NCBI GenBank assembly: GCA_027047745.1 | Contig: JALTUB010000106.1 | Location: 1 to 20,482 of the forward strand | Origin: Sulfurimonas sp. | GTDB taxonomy: Bacteria > Campylobacterota > Campylobacteria > Campylobacterales > Sulfurimonadaceae | Direction: 5' to 3' | Length of the DNA stretch: 20,482 nucleotides | Part shown: positions 7,165-14,770 of the stretch, in pieces | Layout of the letters: each line of letters begins with the position of its first letter | Numbering within the stretch: position 1 is the stretch's first letter | Program-made: the position numbers and the translations under genes | The notes under the pieces: model-generated | What the model saw: only the letters and a program-made list of their open reading frames with translations | Told to the model about the DNA's origin: nothing | Database searches by the model: none

Positions 7165-8154
7165 TTAAGCCAAGAGATAAGCAAACTTCTTCACCCAAGA
7201 TTTAAAAACTTCTGAGTGTTCCATCTTTACCCCATTTCTTTGCAAATCTTGTACTATCATGACTGCAAATTCACTCTTTAACTCAAGCGTGTATGAGAGT
7301 ACATTATCTACTCTGCTCTCATCTTGCAGAACTGCACTAACGAGTGAAGAACTCAAAGCATACAAAACATCGACATCTTCGCTATATTCACCTTTTCCTG
7401 TTTCCAAAATAGTCTCTATATCTGGTAATCTACTCATGACCTTAGAAAAACTCAAAAAATCAACAGCGATTTCTTTGCCTATCGCACCACTGATAATATC
7501 CAAAAGCAACTCCAACTCTATCTCTGATTTTAGTATATTATTTACATATTCCCAACTTCTAGGTGTTGCAAAACTTTTGGCGTCACTCTTTGCATCAAAG
7601 CTAAAAAGATGCTCATTTTTCAGAGATATATAAGAGATTATAGAGCTATTTATCTCTTTTTTATAAGCCCAATCCCTCCAGTCATTTACATCAACTTCCA
7701 TCTCAAAATGAACAAATCTATTTGCAAGAGGAGCTGGCATTCTGTAAGTCACTCCTCTATCTCCATCACGATTTCCTGCTGCAACTATCGCCCACCCTTT
7801 TGGAAGTTCATATTCACCTATGCGACGGTCAAGGATGAGTTGATAAGCAGAAGATTGCACAGATGGAGGGGCTGCGTTTAACTCATCTAAAAATAGTATC
7901 CCCTCACCTTCTTTAGGCAAAAATGCAGGAGCTGCCCAGAGTGCAGTATGACTCTCTTTGTCATAAAATGGTATCCCTTTTAAGTCAGTTGGATCCATAA
8001 GTGCTAAACGCAAGTCGATAAAACCTATCTTTTTTTCATTTGCTATCTCTTTGACTATAGAAGATTTTCCAATCCCTGGTGCGCCCCAAAGAAAGGATGG
8101 AACTTTTTGCTCAACCAAGGCTCTTAAACTCTTTACTAGATTACTCGCTCTCAT
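7165..8154 (-). CDS. MoxR-family AAA+ ATPase
   Basis: A 329-residue MoxR/CbbQ/NorQ-type AAA+ ATPase. The sequence shows Walker A GAPGIGKS (24-31), Walker B ILFLDEL (86-92), sensor-1 Asn128 in AAGNRDGD, and the arginine-rich PAPLANRF segment (140-147) expected to carry the finger residue. MoxR proteins form hexameric rings that work with VWA-domain partners as chaperones for metal insertion or remodelling of target complexes. Here the VWA partner is directly downstream. The ATG follows the upstream gene's TAA with no gap, and a GGATGG sequence just before it serves as ribosome site, so translation is coupled. The client protein is not identifiable; the upstream repeat protein may be the adaptor. 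Confidence 0.9.
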   Translation of the reverse strand: MRASNLVKSLRALVEQKVPSFLWGAPGIGKSSIVKEIANEKKIGFIDLRLALMDPTDLKGIPFYDKESHTALWAAPAFLPKEGEGILFLDELNAAPPSVQSSAYQLILDRRIGEYELPKGWAIVAAGNRDGDRGVTYRMPAPLANRFVHFEMEVDVNDWRDWAYKKEINSSIISYISLKNEHLFSFDAKSDAKSFATPRSWEYVNNILKSEIELELLLDIISGAIGKEIAVDFLSFSKVMSRLPDIETILETGKGEYSEDVDVLYALSSSLVSAVLQDESRVDNVLSYTLELKSEFAVMIVQDLQRNGVKMEHSEVFKSWVKKFAYLLA

Positions 8155-9354
8155 TTATACCATCCATCCTATATTTTCACTCTGTATGTATTTTCCAAAT
8201 CCTGCATTTGTTTTAACCATTCTTTCATATCTTCTATCAAGCTGAAGTTGATAAAGTATTTCAACTGGAGTGTTTTCATTTTTTGCTAGAGCTTCATGAT
8301 ATTTTTCATCTTTATAAGCTTTGAGCAGTAGTTCATGTGAAGTTGCACTATTTTCATAAAGTGCTTGATTTATATCTTCATTTTCAAAGATAAGCAACTT
8401 TTCTATATTTTTCTCATTTAGACAACTATTTAAAGCTAAAGCAAGATTTACAATTTCATTATCTTGGTTTAAAAGTTTTTCTTGCATTTGTAAGTTTAAA
8501 CTACTGTTTAACGCCAAAGAAGATGAGTATCCACCAAGTCTCTCAAACAACGCTTCATTTAACTCTATACTTTTAGCAACATTTTGAACTAAAGATTCAT
8601 CTTTTAAAAATTCATCTAAAATATTTGAGCTTAACTTTTTGTTTAAAGATAGTGCTTCTAAAAGTTCTCTGTCGCCACTCTTAAAAAATCTTTTTTGCAT
8701 AGCCTCATTACATACGCTACTCATGGCAATAGCTCGTTTTATTTTAGGGTGAAATTCCAATGGCTCAAGTTGGCTTATAGCGTCCAAGAGTTCAACTCTC
8801 TTTGCTTGAGCCACTAGATGAATAAAGCCTGTAGTTGCATACTGAACATTATGATTTCTCTCTATATTTTCATAAAAACGCGAGATAAATGCAGCACTAA
8901 CATCCCTGTTATCATCATTTTCAAAAAAGTCTTCACCACTCCAGGAGTACATCTTCATAAGTTTAAAAAAAAGTTCATCACTTATCATGCTATTTTGTAT
9001 AAAACTTTTAAGTCGCTCTTTGTCATGAGATAGCTTCAAACTCATAAGAAGTGTATCTTGGTCTATATCTTTTGCTAACTCTTTTTCTAGTTCATCTATG
9101 GGAACAGAAGATACTTTTTGACTCTCATAGAGTGCATCACTAGCATTTTGTTCATAAGGAGTCATCATCCGTCCATCAACGCTAAGAACCACATCATCAT
9201 GGAACTCTTTTACAACATCTATCTCATGATGTTTCATCTGTGCATCAAACTCTTGTGGTGAAAAAGCCCTTGGTTTTCCAAAAAGTAAAATTGTCTTGTT
9301 TTTTAAATCTCTCAAATTCATAAAAACATTATACACATATTTTTTAATTTTCAT
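8155..9354 (-). CDS. BRCT-like plus LRV-type repeat protein in a MoxR-VWA operon
   Basis: A protein of up to 399 residues, of no recognised named family. The N-terminal part (about 16-80) reads like a BRCT domain: LKNKTILLFGKPRAFSPQEF, a hydrophobic VVLSVDGR strand, then a TPYEQNASDALYE helix. The middle is helical. Residues about 233-386 hold roughly six imperfect repeats of 23-25 residues with the recurring pattern 'ALxxNxxxxxxILxxLLxxxxxxV' (for example ALSLNKKLSSNILDEFL, SLALNSSLNLQMQEKLL, EALAKNENTPVEILYQL). This resembles the leucine-rich variant (LRV) superhelix, a protein-binding scaffold. It is first in the operon with MoxR and VWA and probably supplies target recognition. Two starts are possible: ATG at 9354, or ATG at 9321 (residue 12). 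The latter lies six bases after a TATAAT and directly before the conserved-looking domain, so I prefer it. Confidence 0.65.
   Translation of the reverse strand: MKIKKYVYNVFMNLRDLKNKTILLFGKPRAFSPQEFDAQMKHHEIDVVKEFHDDVVLSVDGRMMTPYEQNASDALYESQKVSSVPIDELEKELAKDIDQDTLLMSLKLSHDKERLKSFIQNSMISDELFFKLMKMYSWSGEDFFENDDNRDVSAAFISRFYENIERNHNVQYATTGFIHLVAQAKRVELLDAISQLEPLEFHPKIKRAIAMSSVCNEAMQKRFFKSGDRELLEALSLNKKLSSNILDEFLKDESLVQNVAKSIELNEALFERLGGYSSSLALNSSLNLQMQEKLLNQDNEIVNLALALNSCLNEKNIEKLLIFENEDINQALYENSATSHELLLKAYKDEKYHEALAKNENTPVEILYQLQLDRRYERMVKTNAGFGKYIQSENIGWMV
9328..9333 (-). promoter_or_regulatory. TATAAT -10 element for the LRV-MoxR-VWA operon
   Basis: A perfect TATAAT on the minus strand, then six bases, then the in-frame ATG at 9321-9319. 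If used, the mRNA would be leaderless and the longer 399-residue start would not be transcribed. Confidence 0.45.
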
Positions 9355-9362
9355 TATTTAGT

Positions 9363-9368
9363 TATAAT
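9363..9368 (+). promoter_or_regulatory. -10 element of nhaA
   Basis: A perfect TATAAT lies 28 bases before the nhaA ATG, followed by AAGGA (9385-9389) seven bases before the start. It is divergent from the operon promoter at 9328-9333. Confidence 0.65.
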
Positions 9369-9396
9369 AAACTCAATATTTTTTAAGGAACAATCA

Positions 9397-10725
9397 ATGA
9401 AACTATATGCACCGTGGGAAAAAGCTTTTAAGCGTGTTTCCACACCATTTGAACATTTTCTTCATGCTCAGACTACTACAGGTTTGGTTTTGATGTTTAT
9501 GACTGTCGTCGCTTTGGTTTTGGCAAACTCACCACTAGCAGAAGCATATTCTCATTTTTTCCATACAAATATCGTCTTTAATGTAGGAGATTGGAAACTC
9601 TCTCACACTATCCACCACTGGATAAATGACGGTCTTATGGCTGTATTTTTCTTTATGGTTGGTTTAGAGATAAAAAGAGAGGTTCTTGTTGGTGAACTCT
9701 CAAACATAAAAGTTGCGATACTTCCTATACTCTCTGCTATAGGTGGAATGCTTATACCTGCCTTGATTTATCTAAGTATAAACGCTGGTGAAGTTGGTGC
9801 AAACGGCTGGGGTATCCCAATGGCTACAGACATAGCTTTTGCCATCAGCGCACTTGTTCTTTTAGGTAACCGTGTTCCCTCTTCTCTTGTTACATTTTTA
9901 GTTGCTCTTGCCATAGTGGATGATTTGGGTGCTGTTGTCGTCATAGCTCTTTTTTATACAGAACAGATTCATTTTTTACCACTTATCTTAGCTGGAATCT
10001 CATTTGGTGTCATGATACTATTTAACAGATTTGGTATTCACATGATTTTAGCTTACTTTATAGTTGGGATGTTTATGTGGTTTTTTATGCTTGAGTCTGG
10101 TATTCATGCTACCATAGCAGGGGTTATAGCAGCGATGGCTATTCCTTCTCGTCCAAAACTAACTCCCACAGACTTTACAAGTCACACCAGAAACTTACTA
10201 GATGAGTACGACAACTACCCTGTTGCAACAGACCACACAATGCATGAAGAGCAAAAAGCGATACTTCTAAACATCAAAGATACTATAGACTCCGTTAGCT
10301 CTCCATCTGCAAGACTAGAACATGACCTGCATCTCCCTGTTAGTTTACTTATCATCCCTCTTTTTGCCTTAGCAAATGCAGGTATCTCCATAGACTTCTC
10401 TTCTATCTCAACAACCATAGTAGAACCTGTCTCACTGGGTATCATAGCAGGACTTATCATCGGTAAGATTTTAGGCATAGCTGGTGTTGCATGGCTTGCT
10501 ATAAAAATAGGCATAGCAAAATTACCAGAAGGAAGTAGCATGAACCAACTCTTAGGTGTTGCATCACTTGGAGGTATCGGTTTTACTATGAGTATTTTCG
10601 TCGCTGACTTGGCATTTGCTGGCAATAGTGAACTTATCTTTCAAGCAAAAATAGGGATTTTAACTGCTTCTATATTTGCAGGACTTTTGGGCTATATTTG
10701 GCTCTATAAAAGTGCAAAAAATTAA
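9397..10725 (+). CDS. nhaA: Na+/H+ antiporter NhaA
   Basis: This inner-membrane electrogenic antiporter exchanges cytoplasmic Na+ (or Li+) for external H+. The 442-residue protein has the family's helix signatures: HHWINDGLMAVFFFMVGLEIKRE (split over 73-95), ATDIAFA (143-149) with the structural Asp145, and AIVDDLGAVVVIALF (172-186) with the paired transport aspartates D175 and D176. The C-terminal GVASLGGIGFTMSIFVADLAF region is also typical. It is about 50 residues longer than E. coli NhaA, mainly because of a hydrophilic insert around residues 255-305 (DEYDNYPVATDHTMHEEQK and onward) before the LEHDLHLPVS segment. The gene has its own promoter and is followed by the PAS gene, which has a separate -10. 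Confidence 0.97.
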   Translation: MKLYAPWEKAFKRVSTPFEHFLHAQTTTGLVLMFMTVVALVLANSPLAEAYSHFFHTNIVFNVGDWKLSHTIHHWINDGLMAVFFFMVGLEIKREVLVGELSNIKVAILPILSAIGGMLIPALIYLSINAGEVGANGWGIPMATDIAFAISALVLLGNRVPSSLVTFLVALAIVDDLGAVVVIALFYTEQIHFLPLILAGISFGVMILFNRFGIHMILAYFIVGMFMWFFMLESGIHATIAGVIAAMAIPSRPKLTPTDFTSHTRNLLDEYDNYPVATDHTMHEEQKAILLNIKDTIDSVSSPSARLEHDLHLPVSLLIIPLFALANAGISIDFSSISTTIVEPVSLGIIAGLIIGKILGIAGVAWLAIKIGIAKLPEGSSMNQLLGVASLGGIGFTMSIFVADLAFAGNSELIFQAKIGILTASIFAGLLGYIWLYKSAKN

Positions 10726-10731
10726 TTTTTA

Positions 10732-10740
10732 TGTTACAAT
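10732..10740 (+). promoter_or_regulatory. Extended -10 promoter of the PAS-chemoreceptor pair
   Basis: TGtTACAAT is a good extended -10, overlapping the region just after the nhaA stop. AAGGGGAG (10758-10765) then provides a strong ribosome site for the PAS gene at 10771. Confidence 0.6.
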
Positions 10741-10770
10741 TAAGTAAAACAAATCTAAAGGGGAGAATAT

Positions 10771-11274
10771 ATGGATGTAGTAGCAACAAACAATGAGAAA
10801 AAGTTCAATGAAAATACTATTTTAGTAACTAAAACAGACTTAAAAGGCATAATCACTTATGCAAATCGTGGTTTTATCAAGATAGTAGGATTAAATGAAG
10901 ATGAGCTTATTGGGCAACCTCACAATGTCATCCGTCATCCAGATATGCCAAAAATTATCTTTAAGTATCTTTGGGAGTATCTTCAAAATGGACTAGAGAT
11001 TCATGCCTATGTAAAAAACATCTGTAAAGATGGCTCTTTTTACTGGGTTATGGCAAATGTAACACCTTCCATAGACTACTCAAAAAACAAACCCATAGGC
11101 TACCACTCAGCAAGAAGAGTAGCAACAGCCGATGCCCTCGCCATCATTGAGCCACTATATAAACAACTGCTACAAGCAGAAAAAAGTGGTGGTATGCAAG
11201 CAAGTGAAAAGATACTTCAAAAACTACTTCAAGACAAAGGAATGCAATATGACGAATTTATCCTCTCTTTCTAA
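10771..11274 (+). CDS. Aer-type PAS sensor protein (CetB-like)
   Basis: A 167-residue cytoplasmic protein that is essentially the N-terminal PAS domain of the aerotaxis receptor Aer without its signalling half. It shows the Aer signature TDLKGIITYANRGF (22-35), GQPHNVIRHPDMP (48-60) with R55, H56 and D58 at the positions linked to FAD binding in Aer, a Trp in YLWEYL, and DGSFYWVMANVTP (87-99). The tail EPLYKQLLQAEK also matches Aer. In Campylobacter jejuni, CetB has this size and works with the membrane receptor CetA in energy taxis. The next gene is a chemoreceptor that overlaps by 26 bases, fitting the same two-part design. FAD as cofactor is inferred, not shown. Confidence 0.88.
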   Translation: MDVVATNNEKKFNENTILVTKTDLKGIITYANRGFIKIVGLNEDELIGQPHNVIRHPDMPKIIFKYLWEYLQNGLEIHAYVKNICKDGSFYWVMANVTPSIDYSKNKPIGYHSARRVATADALAIIEPLYKQLLQAEKSGGMQASEKILQKLLQDKGMQYDEFILSF

Positions 11275-12685
11275 ACTCCACTATTCAAACTATCTACAGA
11301 TAGGGATTGTATTTGTTGCTCTTATAGTAGATTCCATTATGTTTGAATTTTCTGTGGTTCATATGATTTTTAATATTTTCAACATTATTGTTGCTATTTA
11401 TATGTTTCGCCAAATAAATATCACTAGAAAAAGTATAGATAAAACATCACGACTTTTAAAGACTGCTGCGCTTGATGGCAACTTTGAGCAAAGAAATATT
11501 AACGCACAAGGTGGTGGTGAACTAGAGTGGTTAGGATGGAACTTAAACGACCTCTTTGACCAGTTAGAGCTTTTACTTCGTGAGATAAACACTTCCATAG
11601 AGTATGCAGCCAAACATAAGTATTTTAGAAAAATAAACACGACAGGACTCAATGCCACTTTTAAAAAGACTGGTGACCTCATAAATGGTAGTATCGCATC
11701 TATGGAAGTAGAGTATCTAGCACAGGAACAAAAGAACTTTTTTCTTGAATACTCCAAGATAGGTGATACTCTTACTCATAGTTTTCAAGCAGTCCAACAT
11801 CAACTTGTTGAAACAAATGATACTCTCTCTAACCTAGCAACACAGTCACAAGAGACAGCTTCACTATCTCGTTCTAACAACATTGTGGTTGAAGAGATGA
11901 ACAACAACTTCGATAAGCTCTCTGAAATCATTACACAAAATGAAGAGTCAGTAAACAGTCTTACACAAAGAACTTCTGAGATTAACTCTGTTGTAGATCT
12001 CATAAAAGACATCGCCGACCAAACAAACCTTCTTGCACTAAATGCTGCCATAGAAGCAGCAAGAGCTGGTGAGCATGGGCGTGGTTTTGCTGTAGTTGCC
12101 GATGAAGTTCGTAAACTTGCAGAACGCACACAAAAAGCAACAAGTGAGATAAGTATCTCCATCTCAACGCTACAACAAGAATCAGGAAGTATGTTGGAAA
12201 GCTCAGACTCACTAAATACTATCGCCACAGAGTCTATCTCAAGTGTTCACACACTATCTGAGGCTCTTGGACAGTTTACTAAGACATCAGAAGAAGTTCT
12301 TAGTTCAAGTGAATTTATGAAAAACAAAAACTTTATCATCCTTGCAAAAATCGACCATATCCTCTTTAAAGCAGATGCTGATGAGCATATAGAAAAAGAG
12401 GAGTTTAAGCAGTTTATAGACCATCACAACTGCCGTTTTGGAAAATGGTATGAGAGTGAAGGTATGCTAGAGTTTAAAAATGCACCAAGTTATAAACAGA
12501 TAGAACCACAACATAGAGATGTACATGAGGGAATACTCCAAACCTTTGACTTGCTTAAAGATTCTACTATAGTTTCCAACAGAAAAACAGTTTTAGCAAA
12601 CAAACGAAAAACTGAAGATGCATCATCAAAACTCTTCACGCTGCTTGATACAATATTGGTCGAACAATCAGAACATAAAGTATAA
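11249..12685 (+). CDS. Methyl-accepting chemotaxis protein with membrane hairpin and C-terminal CZB domain
   Basis: A 478-residue chemoreceptor. The start is the ATG at 11249, with AAAGGA seven bases upstream, inside the 3' end of the PAS gene. Longer in-frame openings upstream lack this site. Two adjacent hydrophobic helices (about 16-32 and 36-53) form a membrane hairpin with no periplasmic ligand domain, so sensing must be intracellular. A HAMP-like linker follows, then the MCP signalling hairpin around residue 250-310 (ALNAAIEAARAGEHGRGFAV near the tip). The C-terminus is a CZB zinc-binding domain with H370, C395, H422 and H426. The C-to-H spacings of 27 and 4 equal those of the zinc ligands of DgcZ. 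The receptor likely pairs with the PAS protein for energy taxis and adds a zinc or oxidant (HOCl-type) input through CZB. Confidence 0.9.
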   Translation: MTNLSSLSKLHYSNYLQIGIVFVALIVDSIMFEFSVVHMIFNIFNIIVAIYMFRQINITRKSIDKTSRLLKTAALDGNFEQRNINAQGGGELEWLGWNLNDLFDQLELLLREINTSIEYAAKHKYFRKINTTGLNATFKKTGDLINGSIASMEVEYLAQEQKNFFLEYSKIGDTLTHSFQAVQHQLVETNDTLSNLATQSQETASLSRSNNIVVEEMNNNFDKLSEIITQNEESVNSLTQRTSEINSVVDLIKDIADQTNLLALNAAIEAARAGEHGRGFAVVADEVRKLAERTQKATSEISISISTLQQESGSMLESSDSLNTIATESISSVHTLSEALGQFTKTSEEVLSSSEFMKNKNFIILAKIDHILFKADADEHIEKEEFKQFIDHHNCRFGKWYESEGMLEFKNAPSYKQIEPQHRDVHEGILQTFDLLKDSTIVSNRKTVLANKRKTEDASSKLFTLLDTILVEQSEHKV

Positions 12686-12691
12686 GAGCCA

Positions 12692-14473
12692 TCAAGAAAC
12701 AATACTTTTTACAATCTCAGAGTCCTCAGCTAAGTCAAGCCACTTAAACTGAGAGCCACTCTGGTTTACTCCTTTGAGCAAGTCACCACTTTTTCTAAAC
12801 TTCAAGTCAAGATTTGCTATGTCAAAACCACTTGAAGTTTTTACAAACTCATCTAGTCTTTTTGATTTTTCTTGATTTGTATAGAGATAACAGTAACCTT
12901 TTAAACCTGTCCGACTTACACGACCACGGAGTTGGTGAAGAGTAGATAAGCCTAATCGTTCTGCTCCAACTATAACAACTGTTGTTAAACGAGGCAATGA
13001 GATACCAACTTCTACAACTGTAGTCGCTACCAAAATATCTCCTTTTTCTCGAAAGTCCACTAAAACCTGCTCTTTTTCTTTGTCTTTTCCATGAGTTACG
13101 AAAACATTTTCAAAGTTTTTTTCCCAATACCCTCGTGCTTCATCTATGCTTTGATACTCTATAGCTTCACTATGCTCTACAAGTGGGTAAACAAGCAAAA
13201 CTTGATTGTTTTTTTCTATCTCTTCATGTATATGTAAAAGTAACTCTTTAAAGTCTTGTTTATGTATGACTCTACTATCTATATCTTTAACAAATGGAGT
13301 TGAAGTTATAAGACTTACATCAATATGAGCTGTCTCTATCATGGCTTGAGTTCGTGGTATCGGTGTGGCTGAAAACTGAAGATAATGGGGCTTGCGTTCC
13401 CCACTGCTTACAAGCTTTTCTAAAATATTTCTCTGTTGTGTTCCAAAACGATGCTGTTCATCCACCATAACAAGAGCTGCTTTTGGAAGTTCTCTATATA
13501 AAAGTGCATGAGTACCTATGATAAAATCATACTCAGACAAATCAACTTTTTTACTTTTGTTTGTAACTAAAACAGATGAGAGTTCTGGCAGGTATTTTTG
13601 TGCCTCTTCAAAGAGTTGATTTGCCAAAATAGTTGTTGGTGCCATCAAGATAGAACGATGTTTTCGCATCATAAACGCAGCAGCTAAGATGACCATAGTC
13701 TTACCACTTCCGACATCACCAACTATCATTCTTTTTGCTGCGACATCTTTTGCAAAGTCACTTTTTATATCATCTATCGCGTTTATCTGCTCTTTTGTTA
13801 GCTTAAAGGGAAGAGTTTTTAACCATGAGGAGTAAGTAGCTCTCATACTTTTTATCGCTTGAAAATATCTTCGTTTTGCTGATAGTTGTTTCATGTAAAC
13901 AAAAAGTTCTGTGTATTTTAGAGCGTAAAGTGTATCTTCATGTAACTCTTTAGATTCTAAAACTTCATCTCTAGGAAAATGAAGTTTTAAAACCTCTTGA
14001 GCTATCTCTTGAGGTAAGCCCTCCTCTACTAAAACATCTTCATTTAGCAAGGAAGTTACCAAACGAAATATAACATCACTTCTTAGAGCTGATTTGTATT
14101 TGGGAGTTATAGAGCCAACGGAAGTTATTTTTTTAGGCATACTCATACTACACTGCCCTACTTTACACTCTATTAAGCCATAATAATAATCACGACTTCC
14201 TACAGTGAACTGATGCATCATATAAGGTTTAGGACGGAAAAGGACACCTGTAAGCGTATGTCCAAAATTATGAACAAAAAAAGTTATCTGAATGGAGTTA
14301 GGTCCACGAAAAACAGACTCAACAGTCGCATCTATAAGTTGAGAAGAGTGTTCAACAAGTTTATCATGAATACGATAATCTTCGTAAGAGTGAGGGATGA
14401 TAAGAGCTAGTTCACAAAAACTACTGATACCAAGTTTATCAAACTTACTCTTGTTCTCTTTGCTGAGTTTCAT
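12692..14473 (-). CDS. recG: ATP-dependent DNA helicase RecG
   Basis: RecG remodels stalled replication forks and Holliday junctions. The 593-residue protein is shorter than E. coli RecG (693), as is usual in Campylobacterota. An N-terminal wedge/OB region (about 45-125) is followed by the SF2 motor: Walker A GDVGSGKT (252-259), DEQH (338-341), SAT (368-370), and in the second lobe VATTVVEVGISLP and the QLRGRVSRTG motif VI, then the DLKFRKSGDLLG-like TRG region (DLKFRKSGDLLKG). The upstream sORF stops six bases before the ATG, implying a shared transcript. No strong Shine-Dalgarno sequence precedes the ATG. The 3' end converges on the chemoreceptor gene, six bases away. Confidence 0.96.
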   Translation of the reverse strand: MKLSKENKSKFDKLGISSFCELALIIPHSYEDYRIHDKLVEHSSQLIDATVESVFRGPNSIQITFFVHNFGHTLTGVLFRPKPYMMHQFTVGSRDYYYGLIECKVGQCSMSMPKKITSVGSITPKYKSALRSDVIFRLVTSLLNEDVLVEEGLPQEIAQEVLKLHFPRDEVLESKELHEDTLYALKYTELFVYMKQLSAKRRYFQAIKSMRATYSSWLKTLPFKLTKEQINAIDDIKSDFAKDVAAKRMIVGDVGSGKTMVILAAAFMMRKHRSILMAPTTILANQLFEEAQKYLPELSSVLVTNKSKKVDLSEYDFIIGTHALLYRELPKAALVMVDEQHRFGTQQRNILEKLVSSGERKPHYLQFSATPIPRTQAMIETAHIDVSLITSTPFVKDIDSRVIHKQDFKELLLHIHEEIEKNNQVLLVYPLVEHSEAIEYQSIDEARGYWEKNFENVFVTHGKDKEKEQVLVDFREKGDILVATTVVEVGISLPRLTTVVIVGAERLGLSTLHQLRGRVSRTGLKGYCYLYTNQEKSKRLDEFVKTSSGFDIANLDLKFRKSGDLLKGVNQSGSQFKWLDLAEDSEIVKSIVS

Positions 14474-14479
14474 GATGAT

Positions 14480-14587
14480 TTAAGAGTGTTTTTCTTCTAG
14501 TTTTTTTACTCGTGCGTATAAATTACTTATCATAAACGAAGCAGTTATGATGATAAGAGTCAGCACGATATCTTCTATACTTTTCAT
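14480..14587 (-). CDS. Small membrane peptide upstream of recG, 35 aa
   Basis: An ATG at 14587-14585 has AAGGA five bases upstream and opens a 35-codon frame ending six bases before recG. The peptide begins MKSIEDIVLTLIIITASFM, giving one membrane helix (about 7-26), followed by a charged tail YARVKKLEEKHS. A possible minus-strand -10 (TATAAC, about 14605-14610) overlaps the plus-strand TATAAT described below. The ribosome site and tight spacing to recG support a real gene. No family is recognised, and a role as a leader peptide for recG expression is possible. Confidence 0.55.
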   Translation of the reverse strand: MKSIEDIVLTLIIITASFMISNLYARVKKLEEKHS

Positions 14588-14602
14588 AATTTTCCTTTTT
14601 TG

Positions 14603-14611
14603 TGTTATAAT
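14603..14611 (+). promoter_or_regulatory. Extended -10 promoter for an antisense RNA
   Basis: TGtTATAAT on the plus strand is a consensus extended -10 with no protein-coding gene downstream on that strand. Transcription would start near 14617-14619 and run antisense to the 25-codon frame at 14643-14720. Confidence 0.6.
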
Positions 14612-14617
14612 TACCGT

Positions 14618-14770
14618 CGAAGAGTTAGAGGGGCGTAACCCTCTAATTTAACTCCTGAAGAATTTTAACAATTATATAGATAATAGTTAGAACCTTCAGG
14701 ATTATGTTAAGAGCTTTCACTTAACACCTCCTTTCGGTAATTTTTGTCCCACCTTTTGGTGGTGACAATA
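14618..14770 (+). ncRNA. Candidate antisense RNA (antitoxin) opposite the small hydrophobic peptide gene
   Basis: From the extended -10 the plus strand would give an RNA of about 150 bases with four hairpins. They are TTAGAGGG/CCCTCTAA (14625-14632 with 14639-14646); a long stem built of TCCTGAAG/CTTCAGGA (14653-14660 with 14694-14701) and TAACAATTAT/ATAATAGTTA (14666-14675 with 14680-14689); GTTAAG/CTTAAC around 14706-14725; and a GC-rich hairpin TGTCCCACC-TTTT-GGTGGTGACA (14745-14767), followed by an A/T stretch and a T8 run at 14781-14788. It carries CACCTCCTTT (14725-14734), the exact complement of the opposite ribosome site. The last hairpin is the likely terminator, though its U-tract is not immediate. 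No coding potential is seen on this strand. Confidence 0.5.
14643..14720 (-). CDS. 25-aa hydrophobic peptide, candidate type I toxin
   Basis: The frame starts with GTG at 14720-14718, directly after an in-frame TAA, and ends with TAG at 14645-14643. The ribosome site is AAAGGAGGTG (14734-14725), pairing with the whole anti-Shine-Dalgarno end of 16S rRNA and leaving six bases between GGAGG and GTG. The peptide begins MKALNIILKVLTIIYIIV and ends KILQELN. It is almost entirely aliphatic with three lysines, amphipathic, and like TisB- or Fst-type membrane toxins in size and composition but not in sequence. The GTG lies in a GTTAAG/CTTAAC hairpin. The stop lies in another, and TTACCG just before the ribosome site is complementary to CGGTAA at 14616-14611. 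An antisense promoter faces it. Function is inferred from this organisation only. Confidence 0.55.
   Translation of the reverse strand: MKALNIILKVLTIIYIIVKILQELN

Noticed and set aside
9322..9354. Eleven-residue N-terminal extension of the LRV protein as the definite start
   Set aside because: No ribosome site precedes the ATG at 9354, and a TATAAT lies within the extension. The coordinates keep the longer frame, but the shorter start at 9321 is preferred.
11132..11248. Longer N-terminus for the chemoreceptor (39 extra residues)
   Set aside because: The extension lies inside the PAS gene, is Lys/Tyr/Cys-rich without domain character, and the ATG at 11249 has an AAAGGA site at seven bases.
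14725..14734. CACCTCCTTT as a 16S rRNA 3' end fragment
   Set aside because: No other 16S sequence surrounds it. It is the complement of the strong ribosome site of the 25-codon frame on the other strand.
14745..14767. Terminator for the DUF4143 ATPase on the minus strand
   Set aside because: On that strand the hairpin is followed by A residues, not T, so it cannot work as an intrinsic terminator there.
14618..14770. Riboswitch or 6S/4.5S RNA on the plus strand
   Set aside because: No plus-strand gene lies downstream. The fold is a chain of separate hairpins rather than the 6S rod, and no SRP-type GGAA tetraloop motif is seen.
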